Assembly: GCA_946481235.1 (NCBI GenBank)
Contig: CAMLME010000117.1
Location: forward strand, 1-5,959
Reading direction: 5' to 3'
Origin: an uncultured Methylobacillus sp.
GTDB taxonomy: Bacteria; Pseudomonadota; Gammaproteobacteria; Burkholderiales; Methylophilaceae
Length of the DNA: 5,959 nucleotides
The notes under the pieces are model-generated. The model had not been told where the DNA came from, made no database searches, and worked only from the letters and a program-made list of their open reading frames with translations. The translations under genes and the position numbers were made by a program. Position 1 is the stretch's first letter. Every line of letters starts with the position of its first letter. Shown here one piece after another: positions 1 through 5,820 of this stretch.

Positions 1-376
1 AGAACAGTTCCCAGATGTGACCGTCGAGGTCTTCGAATGCTTGGGAGTACATGAAGCCGAGATCCTGCGGGTCGCGGGCAATGGTTGCGCCAGCCGCAAT
101 CGCCTTGGCGAGCTGTTCGTCCACCTGGGCGCGGTTGTCGCAGGCCAGGGCGAGCAAGACCTCCGTGCTTTTTCGCGCGTCGCAGATTTCCTTGCTGATG
201 AAGGTCTTGAAGAATTTTTCTACCAGCAGCATGACGAAAATGTTGTCGCCGATGACCATGCAGGTGGCATCTTCGTTGGTGTAGTTGAGGTTGAAGGTGT
301 AGCCGAGCGCAGTGAAAAACGCGATGGAGCGCTGCAAATCCTTCACGGGTAGATTGACGAAAATCTGTGTCGCCAT
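1..376 (-). CDS. VOC-superfamily (glyoxalase/bleomycin-resistance-like) protein, C-terminus cut by window edge
   Basis: The 125 codons present encode a VOC-fold protein. The N-terminal strand and helix read IFVNLPVKDLQRSIAFFTAL (residues 5-24), the usual opening of this superfamily, and the fragment ends in DLDGHIWELF (116-125), the usual last strand. Only about 10-15 residues should be missing. The fold pairs two beta-alpha-beta-beta-beta modules around a metal or small-molecule site; E123 in the last strand sits where a metal ligand is usual, but the first strand has no histidine at the usual ligand position. The start ATG at 374-376 is preceded by a strong Shine-Dalgarno AAGGAGG four to five bases upstream. 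It lies 33 bases after the stop of the 111-residue membrane protein gene, so co-transcription is likely. The substrate cannot be told from sequence: isomerase, dioxygenase and antibiotic-binding members all share this fold. Membership is well supported, function is not. Confidence 0.9.
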   Translation of the reverse strand, partial: MATQIFVNLPVKDLQRSIAFFTALGYTFNLNYTNEDATCMVIGDNIFVMLLVEKFFKTFISKEICDARKSTEVLLALACDNRAQVDEQLAKAIAAGATIARDPQDLGFMYSQAFEDLDGHIWELF

Positions 377-409
377 GATGCCTCCTTCAAATGGTTATGG
401 CGTGCTCGA

Positions 410-745
410 TCACTTGCCCGAAATCAATGCCGCGATCCCGAGCAGAATGGCGATGCCCGAAACCGTGATCGCCACGATGCATAATTGCCGGGTTCTCTGC
501 AGTTCTTTCTCGATACGCGTCGCACCTTGCTCGATGTCGGTAATCGCCTTTTGCAACTGCGCTGCCAGCACTTTGACGGCCTCGGTATTGCGCGTCGCTG
601 CGTTCTGCAATTCCGTAATCTGCTGGCTGACGACTTCCTGCGAAGCATCGGCACCGTTTTTTACCGTGAACGCCGGCACGGCCAGCGCGACGATCTGCGT
701 AACGTAAGGGAGTATGGTTTTGAATGCCGGAAGCCAAGCGACCAT
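410..745 (-). CDS. Small membrane protein: two hydrophobic ends around a coiled-coil helix (unrecognised family)
   Basis: I do not recognise this 111-residue protein. A hydrophobic segment spans about residues 11-28 (ILPYVTQIVALAVPAFTV). A polar, Q/E/A/K-rich stretch at about 35-87 has hydrophobic residues at heptad-like spacing and no proline, as in a coiled coil. A second, strongly hydrophobic segment spans about 88-109 (from LCIVAITVSG to the end) and the protein stops two residues later. A hairpin topology with both ends on the same membrane face follows if both segments cross. The ATG at 743-745 has GAGG about seven bases upstream. The gene sits between the DUF748 gene (98 bases upstream) and a VOC gene (33 bases downstream), which hints at an envelope role but proves nothing. 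The overlapping minus-strand frame at 387-758 gives an Arg/His-rich product and is a shadow; the frame chosen here is the one with coherent hydrophobic and coiled-coil structure. Confidence 0.8.
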   Translation of the reverse strand: MVAWLPAFKTILPYVTQIVALAVPAFTVKNGADASQEVVSQQITELQNAATRNTEAVKVLAAQLQKAITDIEQGATRIEKELQRTRQLCIVAITVSGIAILLGIAALISGK

Positions 746-766
746 GGAAACCTCGCAAATGAAGAA

Positions 767-796
767 ATGAAAGACAGGTTATCGAATGGATGCCAA
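767..796 (-). promoter_or_regulatory. Weak sigma70-like promoter candidate for the small membrane protein and downstream VOC gene
   Basis: Read on the minus strand, TTGGCA (791-796, five of six matches to the -35 consensus) is followed after 18 bases by TTTCAT (767-772, four of six matches to the -10 consensus). A transcript would begin roughly 15 bases before the ATG of the 111-residue protein, leaving a short leader that still includes the GAGG ribosome-binding site. The -35 hexamer overlaps one arm of the inverted repeat at 787-808. Such matches occur by chance often, so this is only a candidate. Confidence 0.25.
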
Positions 797-808
797 TTCA
801 GGCATTCA
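787..808. repeat. Short imperfect inverted repeat between the DUF748 and small membrane protein genes
   Basis: On the plus strand the arms TGGATGCC (787-794) and GGCATTCA (801-808) can pair over eight positions with one mismatch, around a six-base loop (AATTCA). The hairpin lies 36 bases past the stop codon of the DUF748 gene, a place where a terminator or an RNA-stabilising hairpin would be expected. No run of T follows it on the minus strand, so it is not a standard intrinsic terminator. It may be a weak attenuating or 3'-end-protecting structure, or chance. Confidence 0.35.
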
Positions 809-843
809 GTTCATCCGCCCGCCAGAAAAGTACCGCTTGAGCT

Positions 844-3800
844 TCAACTTTTTCCGACGCCCAGTTCCATTTTTGCCGGAACCGTTTTGCCGGTGCCTGT
901 GGTTTTCCCCGGCTCCATCACGCTGACGCGCCCGCCTGCCAGGCCACCCTTGTCGACCAGATAAGCCTGCATGGCGGCGGCCCGGGCCTGGGCCAGCGCG
1001 ACCAGATCGGCATCCGTGACCTTCGCGGTCGCCTTGAGCTCTTGCAGCATCGCTTCGTACTTGGGAATATCCTCAGGCTTCGTTTTCCGGAAATAATCCT
1101 TCATCGCATCCAGCGCCTTCAGGTTGCGCTTTTCGCCCTTGCGATCCTTGAGCAGGTTCTCGATCGCGGTCTGCACCTTGACGTTGTTGAGGTCCGGCGG
1201 TCCCGGCGGCTCGCCTTCCTTGAGTGTCAGGCCCATTTCAAGCAGCACGTCGCGGCGGGTGGCCGTTTCCTGCAGCGCGGCCTTGTCGGCGACAGGATCG
1301 AACGCCGGGGCGATGCGCAAGGCCAGTGCCGGTCGCTTGCTCATCGCATCGGCAATGGCCTTGAGTTTTTCCTGCTCGGGCGGGGCGAGTGCGGCGGAGC
1401 CCGGGTCGAAATCCACGGCCTCGAGCTTGTCCGAACTGATGCCCAGCAGCTTGCCCAGCGCGCGGAAAGGTGCCGTGGCCACTTTGCCGATCACGTTGAC
1501 GATGGCTTTCCAGATGATCTTGCCGTAACTGAATTGCGGGTCGTCGAGGCTGCCGGAGATCGGCAGATCGAGGTCGATGACGCCGTTGCTGTCTTCCAGC
1601 AGCGCAATCGCCAGATCCAGCGGCAGGCTGACGGCATCGGGGCTTTCCACGCGCTCGCCCAGCTTCAGGGTGTTGATGACGAACTTGTTCTCGCCGGAGA
1701 GCTGGCGATTCTTGATCTTGTATTCGAGATCGACCGACATCTTGCCCGAATCGATCTTGCGCCCGGCGAACTTGCCGGAATACGGCGTCAGCCGGTTCAT
1801 TTCGAGATTGCGGAACGTCAGTTTCAAATCCGTGAAATCGGTGGCGCGGAACGGCTGGATGGAACCGCGGATGCGCGCCGAGCCGTAATCGTCCACCTTG
1901 CCGTCGAGTTCGACCTGCGCGGTGCTGGCCGCGTCGGTGGAAAGGCCGTTGATCACGCCGCCCAGCGTATGCATGTGCGCGCCGAATTGCGGGACGAGCG
2001 ACAGGTCGGCGAATTCGAGGTCGCCGTTGTCCACGCTGACGCGGTCCACCGTCACCGGGAATTTCTCCGGTGCGTTCGGATCCTTGGCCGCGGCGGGACT
2101 GGTGGGCGTGCCTGCCGCCGGCTGCGGACGCATGATGCGCTGCACGTTCATCGTCTTGTCTTCGTAGATGATGACTTTGCCGACGGGGTGCACGATGCGC
2201 AGTTCGTCCATGTGCAGCTTGTCGGGCGCGAAGGAAAGCCGCAGCGAGTCGCTGGAAACCGCTTGCCAGCCCAGGAACAGCCGGTCGTCGGCCTCTTCGG
2301 TGATCGCAAGATTGTCTATATTGAAGCCGCCCGCAAACCGGCCGCTCAAGGTTTTTTCGGACTTGAGCGACAATTTGCCGCGCAAGCCGGCCTGGCCGCC
2401 CGTTAGTTTGAGCAGCGTGTAGCGGGAAAGGTAGGGCGAGAAGGGCCTGAGCGGCAGCCCGCTCAGCTTGATTTGCAAATCGCCCTTGATCGGCGCCAGG
2501 GCCATTTTGCCAGCCGCCTCGAACCGGCCGCCCTGCTTGAGTTGAAAGCTGGCCTTGATCGGCACCGGCCTGGCGAAGTCCAGCGAGGCATCGCGCACTT
2601 CCAGCATGGCGCTCTGCACGTCCAGCTCCACCGATGCGCCGGTGCTTTTATCCTCGATATGCACGGTGGAATTATCCAACGATAAGGTGTCGAGGCTGAC
2701 CTTCCAACCGGGGGTGGTGTTTTTATCGGCGGGCGCTTTTGCAGCCGCCAGCGGTACCGATTCCAGCACGGCGAGCCAGTTGATGTTTTTTTTCGCATCC
2801 ACCGTCACCTGGGTTTGCATCCCGGAAAGCCGGATGCCGGGCAGCTTGACCGTGCTGTCCTTCAGGCTTACCGCGCCATCCGTGAGGCTGATCTTTGCCA
2901 GGCTCGCAACCGGCTGCGGATAAAGCGCAGAGCGCAGCGTCAGCGATGCCAGTTCGGAATTGAGTGCGGCGATGGCGATGCCGTTATCCGCATCCTGCAC
3001 ATTGAGGCCGAGGTTGATATCCTGAATTTCCGCGCGCAGCGGATACACGAAAGTCTGGTCTTCATAGGCCGCCTTCCAGCCCTGCAGTTGCACGCTGGCA
3101 ATGGCAAACCGGAAAGGTTGGGCCTCCGCCTGCGGCGGTTCCACTGCGGCAGCCGCATCTTCCTGCCTGGCCGGCACGAGGCGCTGCCAATCCATGCTGC
3201 CGTCCCTGGCGCGCGTGGCGTTGATCTCGCCTTGCTTCAGCAGGATCTCGGCAATGTTGAGCTGATTGAGCGCGAGGTCATAGTCGACGCCGTTGGCAGC
3301 CGCCTGATCGAGCTTGAGTAAGTGCCCGCTATTCTGCGTAAGCGTCAGTTGCTTGGCGGCCGCGTTCAGCCCTTGCACGTGGATGTGTCCGCCTTTATTC
3401 AACGCGAGATCGAGGCTGGGTAATGTCGCATTCGCTTCTGCCAGCGTCACTTTGTTTTCTGAACCAAGCTTGCCTGCCAGCTGAGCGATCTCGACTGCGA
3501 TATCGCTCAGCTTCGCTTGCGGATGCGGTTCGGCAGCACCGTTCACCATCGCAAAAGCATAGTTGAAACGCGTGCCCATCTCGCCTTCGGTAAAGGTGAT
3601 CGGCAGCGTCTCGCGGCGTACCACTTCCATCAATTTCGCGAGCCTGACGCCCTGGATATCCACCGCGCCGGTGGAAGCCAGCGGATTCGCCCCGAACGTC
3701 CCTTTCCAGCGCAGCATCGCACCCTGATCGGGCATCTTGGCAGAAATCAGGTAATCGCCGCGATCCTGCGGCAGCGTCGAAAAGCCATCGAGTTCCAGCG

Positions 3801-4341
3801 CCAGTGGCGACAGTTCGGCCTTGAAAGGGGTGGGGCGATTGCGTTCGGTGTATTCCAGATTGCCGCGCTCGATCAGCAGATGGTCGATCAACACCCGCGG
3901 GATCCTGTCGTCGTCGGGCTCCTTGTCTTCATTCAGCTTGGCGATCAGGTCCGCCCAGTTGAGCTTGCCGTCGGGGCCGATATCCAGGTGCCCATGCGGC
4001 GCGGAAAGGCGGATATCCTTCAAATGCCAGGCGCGGCGGAAGAGACCGTCCGCTTCCAGGTCCACATGCAAATGTTCGAACCCGGCCAGCGTGCCACCAT
4101 CCGGCCGGCTCATGCGCAGGTTGTCCACCGTCAGGATGAATCGCAGCGGATCGAACTTCACCTGGTCCACCGCCATGCGGCTCGCCAGCTTGTTTTCCGC
4201 CACCCAGGGCAGCACGCGCTTGGCTAGGGGATTCACGGCAAAGTAACCAAGCAGGAAATATGCGACCGTCAGGCCGACGATCAGCCCGATGGTGATTTTG
4301 AATGGCCGGCCGATCAGGATTGTTCGAAGTTTTTTATTCAC
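844..4341 (-). CDS. DUF748-family, AsmA-like inner-membrane-anchored periplasmic protein with OmpA-like C-terminus
   Basis: This 1165-residue protein has a short basic N-terminus (MNKKLRTILIGRPFK), one membrane segment at about 16-34, then a long beta-rich periplasmic part. Residues 777-967 carry the DUF748 signature, including LTPYSGKFAGRKI (75% along), SPDAVSLPLDLAIALL, GVIDLDLPISGSLDDPQF and APFRALGKLLG. DUF748 belongs with the AsmA-like proteins; relatives such as TamB and YhdP are thought to bridge inner and outer membranes for lipid transport or assembly, so an envelope role is inferred, not shown. Four copies of a repeat (near W129, W385, W522 and N732) precede the signature. Residues 976-1165 resemble an OmpA-like peptidoglycan-binding domain with an insertion. 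The start is GTG (4339-4341) with GGAGA five bases upstream at 4347-4351; the next in-frame Met (residue 56) would remove the anchor. It follows a VOC gene by 18 bases, so it is probably co-transcribed with it. Length is typical of the family and no lesion is visible. Confidence 0.93.
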   Translation of the reverse strand: MNKKLRTILIGRPFKITIGLIVGLTVAYFLLGYFAVNPLAKRVLPWVAENKLASRMAVDQVKFDPLRFILTVDNLRMSRPDGGTLAGFEHLHVDLEADGLFRRAWHLKDIRLSAPHGHLDIGPDGKLNWADLIAKLNEDKEPDDDRIPRVLIDHLLIERGNLEYTERNRPTPFKAELSPLALELDGFSTLPQDRGDYLISAKMPDQGAMLRWKGTFGANPLASTGAVDIQGVRLAKLMEVVRRETLPITFTEGEMGTRFNYAFAMVNGAAEPHPQAKLSDIAVEIAQLAGKLGSENKVTLAEANATLPSLDLALNKGGHIHVQGLNAAAKQLTLTQNSGHLLKLDQAAANGVDYDLALNQLNIAEILLKQGEINATRARDGSMDWQRLVPARQEDAAAAVEPPQAEAQPFRFAIASVQLQGWKAAYEDQTFVYPLRAEIQDINLGLNVQDADNGIAIAALNSELASLTLRSALYPQPVASLAKISLTDGAVSLKDSTVKLPGIRLSGMQTQVTVDAKKNINWLAVLESVPLAAAKAPADKNTTPGWKVSLDTLSLDNSTVHIEDKSTGASVELDVQSAMLEVRDASLDFARPVPIKASFQLKQGGRFEAAGKMALAPIKGDLQIKLSGLPLRPFSPYLSRYTLLKLTGGQAGLRGKLSLKSEKTLSGRFAGGFNIDNLAITEEADDRLFLGWQAVSSDSLRLSFAPDKLHMDELRIVHPVGKVIIYEDKTMNVQRIMRPQPAAGTPTSPAAAKDPNAPEKFPVTVDRVSVDNGDLEFADLSLVPQFGAHMHTLGGVINGLSTDAASTAQVELDGKVDDYGSARIRGSIQPFRATDFTDLKLTFRNLEMNRLTPYSGKFAGRKIDSGKMSVDLEYKIKNRQLSGENKFVINTLKLGERVESPDAVSLPLDLAIALLEDSNGVIDLDLPISGSLDDPQFSYGKIIWKAIVNVIGKVATAPFRALGKLLGISSDKLEAVDFDPGSAALAPPEQEKLKAIADAMSKRPALALRIAPAFDPVADKAALQETATRRDVLLEMGLTLKEGEPPGPPDLNNVKVQTAIENLLKDRKGEKRNLKALDAMKDYFRKTKPEDIPKYEAMLQELKATAKVTDADLVALAQARAAAMQAYLVDKGGLAGGRVSVMEPGKTTGTGKTVPAKMELGVGKS

Positions 4342-4359
4342 TGCTGTCTCCGGGACTGC

Positions 4360-4782
4360 TTATTGTTCGATATTGAACTGCGGGTTCCAGACGACTTCCC
4401 ACAGATGCCCGTCCGGGTCCTGGAAATAACCGGCGTAGCCGCCCCAGAAGGTGTCCGATGCCGGTTTGATCATGGTCGCGCCTGCCACTTGCGCTTGCGC
4501 CATTACGGCATCGACCTCCGCCTTGCTGGCGACGTTGTGGCCCAGCGACAATTCGGTTGGGCTTGACGGTGTTTTGGCGAGCCCGGCGTCATGCGCGATG
4601 TCGTCGCGTGCCCAGATTGCCAGTTTAATCCCGGATTGCAAATCGAAAAACGCCACCGCGCCGTGCTCGAATTCCCGGCCGATGATACCTTCGGTCGGCA
4701 AGCCCAGCCCGTCGCGGTAGAACGCCAGCGATCTTTCAAGGTTGTCGACGCCCAGCGTGATGACGGTTATGCGTGGTTTCAT
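4360..4782 (-). CDS. VOC-superfamily (glyoxalase-like) protein
   Basis: A complete 140-residue VOC protein. The N-terminal module opens with ITVITLGVDNLERSLAFYRD (5-24), and the C-terminal module ends with GGYAGYFQDPDGHLWEVVWN (114-133), the characteristic closing motif. E129 is in the position of the last metal ligand of glyoxalase I, but the first-strand histidine of that enzyme is replaced (V7 by alignment), so a lactoylglutathione lyase reaction is unlikely. F112-W113-G114-G115 before the last strand is typical of the uncharacterised glyoxalase-like branch. It is expected to be a small cytoplasmic, probably dimeric protein; substrate unknown. The ATG start is seven bases after the stop of the EamA gene and its ribosome-binding site overlaps that stop, so the two are likely translationally coupled. 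It is only distantly similar to the second VOC protein at 1-376, so a recent tandem duplication is not indicated. Confidence 0.93.
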   Translation of the reverse strand: MKPRITVITLGVDNLERSLAFYRDGLGLPTEGIIGREFEHGAVAFFDLQSGIKLAIWARDDIAHDAGLAKTPSSPTELSLGHNVASKAEVDAVMAQAQVAGATMIKPASDTFWGGYAGYFQDPDGHLWEVVWNPQFNIEQ

Positions 4783-4786
4783 TTCG

Positions 4787-4791
4787 ACCTC
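4787..4791 (-). promoter_or_regulatory. Ribosome-binding site of the VOC gene, overlapping the EamA stop codon
   Basis: Read on the minus strand the junction is TGAGGTCGAAATG. The TGA that ends the EamA gene (4790-4792) supplies the first bases of the Shine-Dalgarno GAGGT, which sits four bases before the VOC start codon. A ribosome terminating on the EamA gene is therefore placed on the next start site, which suggests coupled synthesis of the two proteins. Confidence 0.6.
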
Positions 4792-5221
4792 AACCCTGGA
4801 TAGCGAGTAACAGCACGCCGGAGGCCACCAGCGCGATGCCTGTCCAATCTCGCAAGGTAAGATGCTCGCCGAGAAACGTAAAGGCGAATATGGCGACCAG
4901 TACCAGGCTCAGCTTATCCACAGGGGCCACTTTTGATGCATCGCCCAGTTTGAGTGCCCGAAAGTAGCATACCCACGAAGCCCCGGTCGCCATGGCGGAA
5001 AGGCCGAGAAACAGCCAGGTTTTGGCTGAAAGCGCCAGAGGATTGCTCCATTTTCCTGCGAACCAGACGAAGCCTGCCAGGATCACGAAAATGAAGGCCG
5101 TGCGGATCAAGGTCGCCAGGTCGGAATCGACATTCTGGATGCCGACCTTAGCGAAAATCGCTGTCAGCGCCGCAAATACTGCGGAGAGCAGCGCCCAATA
5201 AAACCAGCTGGGGATAGCCAT
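4790..5221 (-). CDS. Half-size EamA-family membrane transporter (single EamA domain)
   Basis: This 143-residue protein has five hydrophobic segments, at about 6-26, 36-55, 68-88, 98-118 and 123-141, and very short polar ends. It is one EamA unit, whereas most drug/metabolite transporters of this superfamily carry two in tandem (about 300 residues). The conserved stretch ALKLGDASKVAPVDKLSLVL (89-108) followed by FLGEHL (116-121) is the usual EamA signature, with the membrane-edge acidic residue E119. It matches the family of about 140-residue uncharacterised membrane proteins (COG2510 as I recall it). Single-domain members are assumed to work as dimers. The substrate is unknown; small metabolites or drugs are typical of the superfamily. 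The ATG at 5219-5221 has AAGGAAA about four bases upstream. It follows the HPP gene by 89 bases, with no clear terminator or promoter in the gap, and leads into the VOC gene through an overlapping ribosome-binding site. Confidence 0.92.
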   Translation of the reverse strand: MAIPSWFYWALLSAVFAALTAIFAKVGIQNVDSDLATLIRTAFIFVILAGFVWFAGKWSNPLALSAKTWLFLGLSAMATGASWVCYFRALKLGDASKVAPVDKLSLVLVAIFAFTFLGEHLTLRDWTGIALVASGVLLLAIQG

Positions 5222-5310
5222 GACGTTTCCTTATCCGCCCTATGTTACTTCGGATTAAAAGCATCACAGCATTCCCCTTTCAGCGCAATACCCGCTTTGG
5301 GCTAGAGTCG

Positions 5311-5820
5311 TCACCAATACTTCGGATAGCGCGTCTCGCGCGTCGCATTGTTGTAAATCAGCGTAACCAATACCAGCACCATCGCGCCCAGCAGCGTCGG
5401 CATCAACAGAAATCCCCAGCCCGGCTGCAACAAGTAAATGATGACCGGATTCGAGCCCGCGGGCGGATGCACGGTGCGGGTCATCATCATCAGCGCAATC
5501 GCAGTTCCTACCGCCAGCGCCACGCTCCACCAGTGCGGGCCAAACAAGCTGAGGAACACCAGTCCGGAAAGCGAGCTGAGGAAATGGCCGATTACGACAT
5601 TGCGCGGTTGCGAAAACGGCACATCGGGATATCCGAAAACGAGCACACAGCTCGCACCGAATGAGCCCAATACCAGCGGCCAGGCCGTGCCTTCGAACAG
5701 GCCGGCGATTACCGCAATCGCAATGAAGCCGCCCAGCCAAGCGAGAAGAATGGCCTGGCTGGATGCCTTGGCCGGAAGTGCGGCATTGTCGCCGCGGAAT
5801 TTTTCAATGAATGCGCGCAC
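5311..5820 (-). CDS. HPP-family integral membrane protein
   Basis: A 169-residue protein with the family-defining His-Pro-Pro motif in TRTVHPPAGSNPVI (114-127), plus two other typical stretches: LGSFGASCVLVFGYPDVPFS (51-70) and QPRNVVIGH (71-79). Hydrophobic segments lie at about 24-42, 46-63, 74-93, 97-113 and 135-155. In plants and cyanobacteria some HPP proteins are linked to nitrite transport across membranes; whether that holds here is inference. The frame is open further upstream to an ATG at 5911-5913 (200 residues), but that extension lies inside the regulator gene and is basic, low-complexity and unlike the family. I choose GTG at 5818-5820, which has AAGGGG six bases upstream and gives MRAFIEKFRG, a common type of opening for HPP proteins. 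The start overlaps the upstream gene by 17 bases, so the two are likely coupled and the regulator may control this gene. Confidence 0.9.
   Translation of the reverse strand: MRAFIEKFRGDNAALPAKASSQAILLAWLGGFIAIAVIAGLFEGTAWPLVLGSFGASCVLVFGYPDVPFSQPRNVVIGHFLSSLSGLVFLSLFGPHWWSVALAVGTAIALMMMTRTVHPPAGSNPVIIYLLQPGWGFLLMPTLLGAMVLVLVTLIYNNATRETRYPKYW

Noticed and set aside
387..758. Minus-strand frame of 123 codons overlapping the small membrane protein
   Set aside because: It gives an Arg/His/Gly-rich product without structure, whereas the 410-745 frame has two hydrophobic segments and a coiled coil.
1042..2406. Plus-strand open frame of 454 codons opposite the DUF748 gene
   Set aside because: The product is rich in Arg, His, Gln, Val and Asp with no recognisable domain or membrane pattern. 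It lies wholly opposite a well-supported gene with a family signature and is the kind of long antisense frame that strong G/C third-position bias produces.
3517..4227. Plus-strand open frame of 236 codons opposite the N-terminal half of the DUF748 gene
   Set aside because: Same phase relation and same Arg/His/Gln-rich composition as the other antisense frame, with no family resemblance.
1..4782. The two VOC genes flanking DUF748 as a recent duplication or composite mobile unit
   Set aside because: The two proteins share only the general VOC pattern and differ through the middle, no DNA repeat flanks the block, and there is no transposase or integrase.
5222..5310. Possible terminator or promoter between the HPP and EamA genes
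   Set aside because: The best hairpin (GCCC and GGGT around AAAGC on the minus strand) has a four-pair stem with one G-T pair and no following T run. The best -10-like hexamer (TAACAT at 5242-5247) lacks a credible -35 at proper spacing.
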